DNA from: JAZKHE01 sp040385525
Lineage (GTDB): Bacteria; Bacteroidota; Bacteroidia; UBA4408
Direction of reading: 5' to 3'
DNA: 64,000 bases
Assembly: GCA_040385525.1 (NCBI GenBank)
Contig: JAZKHE010000002.1
Coordinates: 186,001-250,000, forward strand
Part shown: positions 53,896 through 62,703 of the stretch, piece after piece
How the letters are laid out: each line of letters starts with the position of its first letter
Numbering within the stretch: the stretch's first letter is position 1
The notes under the pieces: model-generated
What the model was told of the DNA's origin: nothing
The model's input: the letters and a program-made list of their open reading frames with translations, nothing else
Database searches by the model: none
Position numbers and translations under genes: made by a program

Positions 53896-54162
53896 ATGAC
53901 TTTCCCTATAAGAAATGGATTGCCCGATTTTAAAGAAGATCCAAACGGAAAAATTAATAGTTCAAAAAAACAACCAAGCAAATTTTATTTAGTGCTTGAT
54001 AAAGGTTTTTTTACTCCGCTAAATAATTATGTTATTTATCCAATTAAAAAACTTGTTAAAGAGTTTAGCGTAAATAAATATGTAGTAATGTTTATTGTTG
54101 CCTTTATAGCCGTTATGATACTTGTTATTGCTGGCTACCCAGTGTGGGATTTTTTTGACTAA
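53896..54162 (+). CDS. Small single-helix membrane protein, unknown function
   Basis: An 88-residue protein with a polar proline- and lysine-rich N-terminal half (FPIRNGLPDFKEDPNG) and one strong membrane helix near the C-terminus (YVVMFIVAFIAVMILVIAG). No family is recognised. It begins 1 bp after the previous gene and is certainly cotranscribed with it from regulon site B. A terminator hairpin follows about 30 bp later. A structural or accessory role beside the 53574 protein is a positional guess. Confidence 0.65.
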   Translation: MTFPIRNGLPDFKEDPNGKINSSKKQPSKFYLVLDKGFFTPLNNYVIYPIKKLVKEFSVNKYVVMFIVAFIAVMILVIAGYPVWDFFD

Positions 54163-54191
54163 AGTATTTGTGTGATTAGTAAATTGAGATA

Positions 54192-54224
54192 ACACTCTGC
54201 ATATATATGTAGGGTGTTTTTTTT
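54192..54224 (+). terminator. Intrinsic terminator after the 53896 gene
   Basis: ACACTCTGC...GTAGGGTGT (54192-54217) folds into a stem of about ten pairs including two G-U pairs, followed by eight T residues. It separates the site-B unit from regulon site C, which starts at 54246. Confidence 0.65.
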
Positions 54225-54245
54225 GTTTTTATAAATTTTTATATC

Positions 54246-54310
54246 TGTAATTGATGTAAACTTTTTAATTTTTTGTATAAAGTTTTTAGTGCTATTCGGT
54301 ATCACCTTTG
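54246..54310 (+). promoter_or_regulatory. Regulon site C: upstream of the Ig-like/DUF3494 operon
   Basis: TGTAATTGATGTAAAC (54246-54261) and TTTG (54307-54310, in TATCACCTTTG), 52 bp after the second TG. The third box (TTGTATAA, 54273-54280) is degenerate and 19 bp from the second. The predicted transcript starts just upstream of the ATG at 54345, which excludes the TTG at 54273 as a start codon. Confidence 0.65.
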
Positions 54311-54344
54311 CTTCGTGAAAATTAATTCACTTAAAACTAAAAAA

Positions 54345-56384
54345 ATGAGAAAGAAAAAACTATTATCAATACTCGCTATTTTGCCAATTGCATTTGGCAT
54401 TAGTTGTAAAAAGGATAAATTTATCGAAAATGTAGGTTTATGCCCTCTTGTACTAATAACAAGCCCAGTAAATGGAGCAGTTAATGTACCACTTAATAAA
54501 ATCGTTACGGTAACGTTTAACGAAAAAATGAACCCGACAACAATTACTACAGCTTCATTTACATTAGTAAATGGAACAAACATTGCTGGAGCGTTATCTT
54601 ACGATGCAGAAACAGCAACAATGAGTTTTAAACCAACATTGGCTTTAAAACCAAACACTACTTATACTGGTAAGGTTACTACGGCAGTAAAAGATTTGAC
54701 AGGTAATGCTTTGCAAGCCAATTACATTTGGTCGTTTAGCACAGGTGCTATTATTGCTCCTATTGTTATTGAAACCGACCCAACTGCAAATGCAACTAAT
54801 GTTGTTTTAAATAAAGTTATTTCAGCAACATTTAATATGCCAATGGATGCAGCAACTATTAACACTACATCTGTTATAGTTAAGCAAGGTACAACAGCAA
54901 TTACTGGAGCTGTGGCTTATGCTAACAATATGCTAACTTTTTCTCCATCAGTTGCATTGGTATCAAACACTAGTTATACAGTTACAATTACTACAGCTGC
55001 AAAAAGCTCAACAGCAATTGCAATGGCAGATAATTATGTGTGGGGATTTACAACAGGTTCAACACTTGCACCAACAGTTATATTAACTGATCCTGCAAAT
55101 AATGATATTGATGTTCCATTAAATAAAATTATTACTGCTGATTTTAGCGAAGCAATGGATGCTACAACAATTACATCTGCAACGTTTACTATTACAGATG
55201 GTGTTACGCCAATTGCCGGAACGGTAACTTACTCAGGTGTTAGAGCAACTTTTACTCCAAGTAGTAATTTATTATCAAATAAAACATACACAGGTACAAT
55301 TACTATTGGAGCTAAAAACCCAGCTGGTGTTGCACTTGCAGGAAATTTTATTTGGACATTTAAAACTGTTACAGTTGTTCCTCCTACAGTTATATTAACT
55401 GATCCGTTTAACAACGAAACTAACGTAAACTTAAATAAAATTATTACTGCGACTTTTAGCGAAGCTATGGATGCTACAACAATAACATCTTTAACTTTTA
55501 TAATTAAAGAAGGAACAAATGCTGTTAGTGGTGTAGTTACTTATGCTGGTACTGTTGCAACATTTACTCCATCTGTTAATCTTTTATCAGGTACAACGTA
55601 TGTTGCTACAATTACAACTGCTGCTAAAAATTTAGCAGGTACTTCATTAACAAATAATTATGTGTGGACTTTTTCTACAGATGCGCCATTAGGTCCAGAT
55701 CCAATTGTTTTAAACACAGCTGATAGTTATGGAATATTTGCAGCCGCTGGAATTACAAATGTTGGTGCAAGTATAATTACTAATTTAAATGTTGGAATTA
55801 GTCCTGGATTCCGTTCTTCAATTACTGGATTTTTTGTAGTAGATGGTGGACCCGGTGTTATTAACAATGGTCAGTTTTTTGCTGCAGATGATGCTGCTCC
55901 AACTCCTGCTAATTTAATATTATCTAAATCGCATTTACAAGCGGCTTATGACGCTGCAGAAGGAGCTACTACGCCAGCACCCGCAGCTATTTTAGGCGAT
56001 TTAGGAGGTCAAACATTAGCTCCTGGTATATACAAAACAGCTTCTGATATTTTGATTCAATCGGGTAATTTAACACTTGATGCACAAGGCGATGTTAATG
56101 CTGTTTGGATTTTTCAAGCAGGAACAGCACTAAACACAATTGGTGGTGCTCCTTTTCCTTCAGCAGCTGGCGGTAACGTTATTCTTACTGGTGGTGCAAA
56201 TGCAGATAATGTTTTTTGGCAAGTTGGTAGTTCTGCTACAATTGGCGACTACACTTCTTTTAAAGGAAACATAATGGCATTAACATCTATTACAATGAAT
56301 TCAGGTTCTGAATTAGTAGGAAGAACACTTGTTTTAAACGGTGCTGTTTCTTTAAGCGGAACAAATAAAATTACAAAACCATAA
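54345..56384 (+). CDS. Lipoprotein with four Ig-like domains and a DUF3494 (ice-binding-type) domain
   Basis: A protein of about 679 residues. The N-terminus is a lipoprotein signal (LPIAFGISCKKD). Four SbsA-type Ig-like (Big_5) repeats of about 104 residues follow; each has a VPLNKIxTxxFxExMdxTTI opening and a xNYxWxFxT ending. The last 220 residues are a DUF3494 domain, the beta-helix fold of ice-binding proteins (YGIFAAAGITNVGAS; LGGQTLAPGIYKTAS; VWIFQAGTAL). Such proteins can bind ice or act as adhesins; the anchor implies surface display. I use ATG 54345, since the TTG at 54273 is inside the promoter. It is 10 bp upstream of the OmpA-family gene. Confidence 0.88.
   Translation: MRKKKLLSILAILPIAFGISCKKDKFIENVGLCPLVLITSPVNGAVNVPLNKIVTVTFNEKMNPTTITTASFTLVNGTNIAGALSYDAETATMSFKPTLALKPNTTYTGKVTTAVKDLTGNALQANYIWSFSTGAIIAPIVIETDPTANATNVVLNKVISATFNMPMDAATINTTSVIVKQGTTAITGAVAYANNMLTFSPSVALVSNTSYTVTITTAAKSSTAIAMADNYVWGFTTGSTLAPTVILTDPANNDIDVPLNKIITADFSEAMDATTITSATFTITDGVTPIAGTVTYSGVRATFTPSSNLLSNKTYTGTITIGAKNPAGVALAGNFIWTFKTVTVVPPTVILTDPFNNETNVNLNKIITATFSEAMDATTITSLTFIIKEGTNAVSGVVTYAGTVATFTPSVNLLSGTTYVATITTAAKNLAGTSLTNNYVWTFSTDAPLGPDPIVLNTADSYGIFAAAGITNVGASIITNLNVGISPGFRSSITGFFVVDGGPGVINNGQFFAADDAAPTPANLILSKSHLQAAYDAAEGATTPAPAAILGDLGGQTLAPGIYKTASDILIQSGNLTLDAQGDVNAVWIFQAGTALNTIGGAPFPSAAGGNVILTGGANADNVFWQVGSSATIGDYTSFKGNIMALTSITMNSGSELVGRTLVLNGAVSLSGTNKITKP
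54447..55683 (+). repeat. Four tandem Ig-like domain repeats of about 310 bp
   Basis: Four in-frame copies start near 54447, 54750, 55062 and 55374. Copies 3 and 4 share long near-identical stretches at DNA level (for example AATAAAATTATTACTGC and TTTTAGCGAAGC, and GATGCTACAACAAT), so their duplication is more recent than that of copies 1 and 2. Confidence 0.75.
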
Positions 56385-56394
56385 TTAATTAAAA

Positions 56395-58467
56395 ATGAAA
56401 GCTATAAATAAACTTAAAAAGGAATCTTGCAAGGCAAGGTTCCCATATACACTGAACGTTAAAAAACTAGTACTTGGTACTTTAATTTTAACTGGTATAC
56501 AAACTACTACACAAGCACAAGATACTTTAAACACTAAACCATCGTGGTGGTTTGGTGCTGCGGGTGCAGCTAACGTAAATTTTTACCGTGGCTCTACTCA
56601 ACAATTAACAGCAGATTTTGCTCCTCCAATTGCGTTTCATAACGGAACGGGAGTAGGCTTATATGTTGCGCCACTTATTGAATATTACAAGCCAGAATCT
56701 CGTTGGGGAGTTATGTTACAAGTTGGTTACGATAGCCGTAGAAGCAAATACGATACACAAACTACACCGTGTAATTGTCCTGCAGATTTAGAAACTAAAC
56801 TTACTTACATTAGTATTGAACCTAATTTACGTTTTGCGCCATTCAAATCAAATTTCTATTTGTATGCTGGTCCGCGTATAGCTTTAAACTACGATAAATC
56901 GTTTGTTTACAAATTAGGAAAAAATCCAGAGTATCCTGATCAAACTGAAAATGAAGCTATTACAGGAGATTTAAGTGATGTAAACAAAACAGTAATATCA
57001 ATGCAAATTGGTGCGGGTTATGATATTCCGCTTACTGCTGAAGCTAAACGTACACAACTTGTACTTTCTCCATTTGTATCTTTTCATCCTTATTTCGGAC
57101 AAGATCCAAGATCTATTGAAACATGGAATATTACAACTTTACGTGCAGGTGCTGCTCTTAAATTAGGTGTTGGTCATAAAAAACACAAAGAAGAAGCGGT
57201 AGTTGCCGTTGTGCCAGACAAACCTAAAGAACCAGTTGTGGAAACAGTTGTAGTAGAAAATACTAAAACAGGTTTTACTGTTAACTCTCCAAAAAACATA
57301 CCCGCAGAACGTTTGGTTGTTGAAACTTTTCCGTTGCGTAATTATGTGTTTTTCGATTTGGGTTCTAACGAAATTCCAGAGCGTTATGTTAAACTTAATA
57401 AAAATCAAGTAGTTGATTTTAAAGAAGATCAAGTACAATTGTTTACACCTAAAAATATGTCAGGCCGTTCAGAAAGACAAATGGTTGTGTATTACAATGT
57501 ATTGAATATTCTTGGTGATAGAATGGTTAAAAATCCTTCTACTAAAGTTAAATTAGTTGGTTCTACAGAAAGTGGATCAGCAGATGGTTTAATTTTAGCA
57601 CAAAACACTAAAAAATATTTAGTTGATGTTTTTGGAATTGAAAGTTCAAGAATTGATGTGCAAGGTTTAGATAAACCAAAAAACTTATCTACACATAGTG
57701 GCGGAACGAAAGAATTAGAATTGCTTTACCAAGGCGAAAGAAGAGTTTCTATTGAAAGTGCTTCTCCAGAATTGTTAATGGAGTTTCAAAGTGGCCCTAG
57801 TGCACCTTTAAAACCAGTGCAAATTCTTACTGTTCAAAAAGCTCCTGCTGATAGTTATGTAACATTTAGTGTTGGCGAACAAAAAGAACCTTTTACATCA
57901 TGGACTTTAGAAGCTAAAGATGATAAAGGTACTGTTCAAACATTTGGACCATATACCGAAGATAAAGTTAGTATTCCTGGAAAAGATATTTTAGGAACAA
58001 ATGCGAAAGGCGATTATAAAGTAACAATGATTGGTATTACCAAAAAAGGTAAAACAGTTAAATCTGAAGCTGATGTAAGTATGGTACTTTGGACTCCTCC
58101 TGTAACAGAACAAGCAATGCGTTTTAGTGTTATTTACGAATTCAACGAGTCGAATGCAGTTCAAATGTACGACAAGTATCTTACTGAAGTTGTAGTTCCA
58201 AAAATACCTAAAGATGGAAAAGTTATTATACATGGTCATACCGATGTTATTGGCGACGATGCAAATAATAAAAAACTTTCTGCTGCCAGAGCTAATGATG
58301 TTAAAACCACAATGGAAAAAGCATTAAAAGCTAAAGGAAGAAATGATGTTACTTTTGAAGTAATTGGTTTTGGAGAAGATGCTAACACTGCACCATTCGA
58401 AAACAAATATCCTGAAGAACGTTTTTACAACAGAACAGTTTTAATTGATATTGTTCCGGCGAAATAA
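56395..58467 (+). CDS. OmpA-family outer-membrane protein
   Basis: A 690-residue exported protein. A signal peptide ends near TTTQAQD. Residues about 45-255 look like an outer-membrane beta-barrel (GVMLQVGYDSRRSKY, FYLYAGPRIALNYD). Residues about 300-560 form a mixed region. The C-terminal 130 residues are an OmpA-like peptidoglycan-binding domain with IIHGHTDVIGDDANNKKLSAARA and the arginine helix PEERFYNRTVLIDI. It would tether the outer membrane to the cell wall. It follows the Ig-like/DUF3494 gene by 10 bp under regulon site C and ends at a strong terminator. Confidence 0.88.
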   Translation: MKAINKLKKESCKARFPYTLNVKKLVLGTLILTGIQTTTQAQDTLNTKPSWWFGAAGAANVNFYRGSTQQLTADFAPPIAFHNGTGVGLYVAPLIEYYKPESRWGVMLQVGYDSRRSKYDTQTTPCNCPADLETKLTYISIEPNLRFAPFKSNFYLYAGPRIALNYDKSFVYKLGKNPEYPDQTENEAITGDLSDVNKTVISMQIGAGYDIPLTAEAKRTQLVLSPFVSFHPYFGQDPRSIETWNITTLRAGAALKLGVGHKKHKEEAVVAVVPDKPKEPVVETVVVENTKTGFTVNSPKNIPAERLVVETFPLRNYVFFDLGSNEIPERYVKLNKNQVVDFKEDQVQLFTPKNMSGRSERQMVVYYNVLNILGDRMVKNPSTKVKLVGSTESGSADGLILAQNTKKYLVDVFGIESSRIDVQGLDKPKNLSTHSGGTKELELLYQGERRVSIESASPELLMEFQSGPSAPLKPVQILTVQKAPADSYVTFSVGEQKEPFTSWTLEAKDDKGTVQTFGPYTEDKVSIPGKDILGTNAKGDYKVTMIGITKKGKTVKSEADVSMVLWTPPVTEQAMRFSVIYEFNESNAVQMYDKYLTEVVVPKIPKDGKVIIHGHTDVIGDDANNKKLSAARANDVKTTMEKALKAKGRNDVTFEVIGFGEDANTAPFENKYPEERFYNRTVLIDIVPAK

Positions 58468-58485
58468 ATTTGAAAATTGTTTTTT

Positions 58486-58522
58486 AAAAAGACTGCCTGA
58501 TTTTTATCAGGCAGTCTTTTTT
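58486..58522 (+). terminator. Intrinsic terminator after the OmpA-family gene
   Basis: AAAAAGACTGCCTGA (58486-58500), a 6-base loop and TCAGGCAGTCTTTTT (58507-58521) form a 15-bp perfect stem ending in a T-tract. Confidence 0.9.
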
Positions 58523-58684
58523 GTTTTTAAATTATTAGTTTGTTGGCACTTATACAATTACTTGCTTTTTATAATTCTGAAAGCTGTCTGATTTACAAAA
58601 GTAAATACGGGGCTTTATAGTTATACTAAATAAAAGAAAAGCAACATTCAAATAACTATCTTATTAAAGCACACATGGAAAAAG
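58523..58684. other. Non-coding gap between terminator and regulon site D
   Basis: AT-rich sequence forming most of the 308-bp gap between the OmpA-family gene and the 58776 gene. No gene, tRNA or repeat was seen in it. The terminator lies on its left and the regulated promoter on its right. Confidence 0.5.
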
Positions 58685-58748
58685 TGTGAATAATGTAAAC
58701 ATAAAAAAAATTGTGTAACACATAAATAGTTAAAGATACCCACCTTTA
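58685..58748 (+). promoter_or_regulatory. Regulon site D: upstream of the five-gene 58776-62688 operon
   Basis: TGTGAATAATGTAAAC (58685-58700), third box GTGTAACAC (58713-58721, itself a dyad) 20 bp after the second TG, and TTTA (58745-58748, in CACCTTTATAAC) 51 bp after it. The first 14 bases are identical to site E. Confidence 0.7.
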
Positions 58749-58775
58749 TAACATAAAATTTAATATATAAACATC

Positions 58776-59156
58776 ATGACAGTATCGAAAAGTATAGGGA
58801 TTTGGATGGATCATTCCACTGCTCATTTAATGGAATTTACAACCTCCATGAAAACAGAAATTATAACATCAAAATTTACACACGAAGAAAAAGAACAGAG
58901 CCTAAACAAAAGTGAAAACCTAATGCACAATAAAGAACAACATCAACAATCTGAATATTATAAAAAATTAGGCGAGGTTATTAAAAATTATACTGAAGTA
59001 GTTCTTTTTGGTCCTACTGATGCAAAAGTTGAATTGTTTAATCTGCTAAGAGAAGATAATCATTTTTCAAAAATAAAAATTGAGGTTAAGCAAACCGATA
59101 AATTAACAGAGAATCAACAATACGCTTTTGTTAGAGAACATTTTTCAAGAAAATAA
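58776..59156 (+). CDS. Small cytoplasmic protein, possibly eRF1/host-attachment-like
   Basis: A 126-residue soluble protein. The opening SIGIWMDHSTAHLMEF and the end VVLFGPTDAKVELFNLL to YAFVREHF resemble the Bacteroidota relatives of archaeal/eukaryotic release-factor-1-like (BaeRF or 'host attachment') domains, but that resemblance is from memory and is weak. The middle (about 35-65) is charged and low-complexity. No catalytic residues can be assigned. It is the first gene of a five-gene operon controlled by regulon site D, with the next gene 24 bp downstream. Confidence 0.7.
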   Translation: MTVSKSIGIWMDHSTAHLMEFTTSMKTEIITSKFTHEEKEQSLNKSENLMHNKEQHQQSEYYKKLGEVIKNYTEVVLFGPTDAKVELFNLLREDNHFSKIKIEVKQTDKLTENQQYAFVREHFSRK

Positions 59157-59180
59157 ATTCTGAATTTTAAAATTATTACG

Positions 59181-59504
59181 ATGGAAAACGAATTAAATTC
59201 TGAAGAAAAAATAAATAAAATTGTTGCTAATATCCACGAACAAATTCAGCCAGCTCTTTATGAATATAACCCTCATAATGAAGAAAAAAATGTTGAAATG
59301 GAAGCGGATTTGAATGCTAAAATTTTGAAATCAACAATGACGATAAATGAAAAATATCCGGAGTTATCAAAATATATTGATGAGATGCCAATAACAATTC
59401 CTGATGAAAAACATCCGGAAATTACAATTCAAAATTTGTGTTCCTATTTAAATACATTAAATAATGTGCTAAATAAATATGTTAAAGAACACCCAAAAAA
59501 ATAA
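59181..59504 (+). CDS. Small acidic alpha-helical protein, unknown function
   Basis: A 107-residue hydrophilic protein, rich in Glu, Asn and Lys, predicted mostly helical with no signal peptide or membrane segment. No family is recognised. A central PITIPDEKHPEITIQNL segment is proline-rich and separates an N-terminal helical half from a C-terminal helix (LNTLNNVLNKYVKEH). It is the second gene of the site-D operon, between the 58776 protein and an exported Gly-rich protein, so it is probably produced under the same condition. Confidence 0.6.
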   Translation: MENELNSEEKINKIVANIHEQIQPALYEYNPHNEEKNVEMEADLNAKILKSTMTINEKYPELSKYIDEMPITIPDEKHPEITIQNLCSYLNTLNNVLNKYVKEHPKK

Positions 59505-59521
59505 TTTATAAAAATAAAACT

Positions 59522-60079
59522 ATGAAAAATTTTAAACTACTATTATTTGTAATTGCATTACTATTTACTAATATAATAAAAGCACAAGTAACTATAAATA
59601 TTGGCACTCCCCCGCCATGGGGTCCAGCAGGATATTCGGAAGTACGTTATTATTACTTACCAGATGTAGAAGCTTATTACGACGTTAACTCATCTATGTT
59701 TATTTATTATGGAAATGGAATTTGGTTACGTAGAAATCAACTTCCTACTCATTACAGAAACTACGATTTATATGGTGGTTACAAAGTAGTGATGACAGAT
59801 TACAGAGGAAACGATCCGCATATTTATTTTAAAGAATATAAAAGAAAATATGCAAAAGGTTATCGTGGTGGCCCGCAAAAAACAAACGGACAAAAACCAG
59901 GAAAAGGTAACTCACCACAAAAAAGTGTAAAACAAAATAATAAAAGCGCAGCGCCACATAAAACACAAGTAAAACAAAATGGTGGCGGACAATCTAAACC
60001 ACAAGGAGGCGGACAGCACAAAAGCGGTGGTGGAGATGGTAATAAAGGAAATGGCGGCGGCGGAAAAGGAAAAAAATAA
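59522..60079 (+). CDS. Exported protein with basic Gly/Gln/Lys-rich tail
   Basis: A 185-residue exported protein. A signal peptide ends near IIKAQV. Residues about 25-115 form an ordered, tyrosine-rich region (YSEVRYYYLPDVEAYYDVNS, then YYGNGIWLRRNQLP and YDLYGGYKVVMTDYRG) of a type I recall from several Bacteroidota as an uncharacterised envelope module. Residues about 116-185 are a low-complexity tail of Gly, Gln, Lys, Ser and Pro with a strong positive charge, probably disordered and able to bind anionic polymers. It is the third gene of the site-D operon. Function is unknown. Confidence 0.65.
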   Translation: MKNFKLLLFVIALLFTNIIKAQVTINIGTPPPWGPAGYSEVRYYYLPDVEAYYDVNSSMFIYYGNGIWLRRNQLPTHYRNYDLYGGYKVVMTDYRGNDPHIYFKEYKRKYAKGYRGGPQKTNGQKPGKGNSPQKSVKQNNKSAAPHKTQVKQNGGGQSKPQGGGQHKSGGGDGNKGNGGGGKGKK

Positions 60080-60124
60080 ATGTGATTTTAAATTCACAAA
60101 CGAATTATTTTAAAAAATAAAAGA

Positions 60125-60319
60125 ATGAACATTAAAAGAATCTTTGGAACAATATTAACTGCGCTAGGAATAATAGCATTAATTTATTCGGCAATATTAT
60201 TTGTAAATACATTAAGTGGTGCACATGCAGTTAAATCGCTAATAGTATATAGTATTTTAGGACTTATATTTTTTATTTCTGGTATTAGTTTAATTCGTAC
60301 AACAAAAGATGAATCATAA
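60125..60319 (+). CDS. Small two-helix membrane protein
   Basis: A 64-residue protein with two hydrophobic helices (FGTILTALGIIALIYSAILF and SLIVYSILGLIFFISGISLI) joined by a short loop containing GAHAVK, and a short charged tail. It is too short for a family call but has the shape of stress-induced small membrane proteins. It lies 45 bp after the Gly-rich protein gene and 23 bp before the AsmA-like gene in the site-D operon. Confidence 0.65.
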   Translation: MNIKRIFGTILTALGIIALIYSAILFVNTLSGAHAVKSLIVYSILGLIFFISGISLIRTTKDES

Positions 60320-60342
60320 GCGAATTAAGCAATACTAATAAC

Positions 60343-62688
60343 ATGCAAAAATTAAAAAAAACGCTACTCGTACTTATTACCACCATTTTAATTACTTGTA
60401 TTGTAGTTGTTGTTTTTATATCATCAATTGCAAAATATGTTGTAGAAAAATACGACGAAAAATATACTGGGCGCCAAATAACATTAGATTGGGCTTACGT
60501 AAATTTATTTACAGGATATGTTTATATACACGATTTAAAAATTTATGAGTTCGAAAACCCTTCAAAAAAAGAGCTTTCAGACAGTTTATTTTTTTCTGCT
60601 AAAAGTTTAGTGGCAAATGTTTCTATGCTTAAATTGTTTTATAAAACATACGAAATAAGCGAAATAACATTAAATAATCCTTATGGAATAGTTATTCAAA
60701 ATAAAAAGGATTTTAATTTTAATGACTTAATAACTAAATTTTCTTCAAAAGAAAATGCGGATATAAATAAGCCACCAGTACATTTTAATTTACTTAAAAT
60801 AAAAATAAAAAATGGTGAGTTTCATTATCGCGAAGTTACAACTCCAATAAGTTACTTTATTAAAAACGTAAATATAGATAGCGAAGGCTTATACTGGAAT
60901 GTAGATACAATTGCAACAAAATTTTCTTTTCAATCAGGATTAGGCACAGGAGATATTAATGGTAATTTTACTATTAATACTAAAAACAAAGATTATAATT
61001 TGGCGCTTCTAGTCAAAAAATTAAATCTGAGTATAGTTGAACAATACCTTAAAGATTTATCTAACGATGGTAGTCTTTCTGCAACATTAGATGCAAATAT
61101 AAAATCGAGTGGCAATTTTGTTGAAAAAGAAAACGTTACTAATTCAGGAACACTTGCCATTAACGATTTTCATTTTGGAAAAACACCTATTGATGATTAT
61201 GTTTCGTTTAAAAAATTGGTAATTGCAGTAAAAGAAATTAGCCCTAAAAAGCACATATATTACTACGATTCAATAGCTCTAACTCAACCTTATTTTAAAT
61301 ACGAACGCTACGATTCGTTAGATAATGTGCAAACTATGTTTGGTAAAAAAGGGGCTACAATTAAAGCCGCAAAAGATAATGCCGAACGATTTAATTTATT
61401 AATTGAAATAGCTAATTATATAAAAATACTATCAAAGAATTTTTTTGAAAGCAATTATAAAATTAATAAGCTAGCTATTTATAATGGTGATTTAAAATAT
61501 AATGATTACGCTTTAAATGAAAAGTTTTCAGTAGAATTAAATCCGTTTTTTGTACTTGCCGATTCTATTGATAAAAAGCACAACAGAGTAAAAGTAGTTT
61601 TAAAATCTGGGATTAAACCTTATGGAAATTTCTGGGTAAATCTTAGTATAAATCCTAAAGATAGTTCTGATTTTGATATGCAATATAATTTACAAAAATT
61701 GCCACTTGCAATGTTTAATCCTTATACTATTTCGCTTACATCGTTTCCTTTTGATAGAGGTATGCTAGAATTTAATGGCGTTTGGAATGTTAGAAATGGA
61801 AATATTAAAAGCACAAACCATTTAGTTATTATAGATCCCAGAGTTGGAGAACGAATAAAAAACAAAGGCGACAAGTGGATACCTATGCGGGTAATTATGG
61901 CGTTAGTTCGCGAATTTGGAAATGTTATAGATTACGAAATTCCAATTACTGGCGATTTAAAAAACCCTAAATTTCATTTAAAAGACGTGTTGTTTGATGT
62001 TGCAGAAAATATTTTTGTTAAGCCAGCAAAGCTTCCGTATAGAGTAAAAGTAAAAAATATTGAAACAGAAATTGAAGACGCACTTACATTAAAATGGGAA
62101 ACAAAAAGTAGTAATCTTTTCCGCAAGCAAGAAAAGTTTAGCAGAAAAATGGCAAATTATTTAGCCGATAATCCTGATGCATTTATTTATGTTTATCCGC
62201 AACAATTTACTGCTAAAGAAAAAGAGTATATTTTATTTTTTGAAGCAAAGAAAAAATATTTTAAAAGCAAAAATGCAGGGGTTTTTAGTTACAAAGATTC
62301 TATCGCGGTAGAAAAAATGTCAGTAAAAGAACCATTATTTGTAAGTTATTTAAATAAACATAGCAATTATAAAATAAATACAATTCAAGAAAAATGTTTT
62401 TTGGTTGTAGATTCTGCTCTCATTAATAATAAATTTAATCTATTAAATAAGCAAAGAGAAAAAGTATTTATAGCAAGTTTAAAAAATAAGGCTGTAGAAA
62501 AACAAGTAAAAATTTATGCTGGAAAAAGTGTTGTTCCTTACAATGGTTTTTCATTTTATAAAATTACTTATAAAGCAGATTTGCCAGACGATTTAATTAA
62601 GGCGTACAAAGATATGAACGATTTAAATAACGAAGCACCACGTAATAAGTTTAAAAAAGACCGAAAGAAAAACGAAAATGTTTTCTGA
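60343..62688 (+). CDS. AsmA-like / DUF748 envelope protein
   Basis: A 781-residue protein with one N-terminal membrane helix (TLLVLITTILITCIVVVVFI) followed by a large periplasmic part. The opening after the anchor (ITLDWAYVNLFTGYVYIHDL, then SLFFSAKSLVANVSML) and the later LNPFFVLADSIDKK, LPLAMFNPYT and PITGDLKNPKFHL match the DUF748/AsmA superfamily, long beta-groove proteins linked to phospholipid transport between membranes. Length is normal to slightly long. It ends the five-gene site-D operon. A link to outer-membrane lipid balance fits the other envelope genes here, but is inferred. Confidence 0.82.
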   Translation: MQKLKKTLLVLITTILITCIVVVVFISSIAKYVVEKYDEKYTGRQITLDWAYVNLFTGYVYIHDLKIYEFENPSKKELSDSLFFSAKSLVANVSMLKLFYKTYEISEITLNNPYGIVIQNKKDFNFNDLITKFSSKENADINKPPVHFNLLKIKIKNGEFHYREVTTPISYFIKNVNIDSEGLYWNVDTIATKFSFQSGLGTGDINGNFTINTKNKDYNLALLVKKLNLSIVEQYLKDLSNDGSLSATLDANIKSSGNFVEKENVTNSGTLAINDFHFGKTPIDDYVSFKKLVIAVKEISPKKHIYYYDSIALTQPYFKYERYDSLDNVQTMFGKKGATIKAAKDNAERFNLLIEIANYIKILSKNFFESNYKINKLAIYNGDLKYNDYALNEKFSVELNPFFVLADSIDKKHNRVKVVLKSGIKPYGNFWVNLSINPKDSSDFDMQYNLQKLPLAMFNPYTISLTSFPFDRGMLEFNGVWNVRNGNIKSTNHLVIIDPRVGERIKNKGDKWIPMRVIMALVREFGNVIDYEIPITGDLKNPKFHLKDVLFDVAENIFVKPAKLPYRVKVKNIETEIEDALTLKWETKSSNLFRKQEKFSRKMANYLADNPDAFIYVYPQQFTAKEKEYILFFEAKKKYFKSKNAGVFSYKDSIAVEKMSVKEPLFVSYLNKHSNYKINTIQEKCFLVVDSALINNKFNLLNKQREKVFIASLKNKAVEKQVKIYAGKSVVPYNGFSFYKITYKADLPDDLIKAYKDMNDLNNEAPRNKFKKDRKKNENVF

Positions 62689-62703
62689 TGACATCTAATT
62701 ATA

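Noticed and set aside
54273..54344. Upstream TTG start extending the DUF3494 lipoprotein by 24 residues
   Set aside because: The codon lies upstream of the predicted -7 element (54307-54310), and the ATG at 54345 starts a proper lipoprotein signal.
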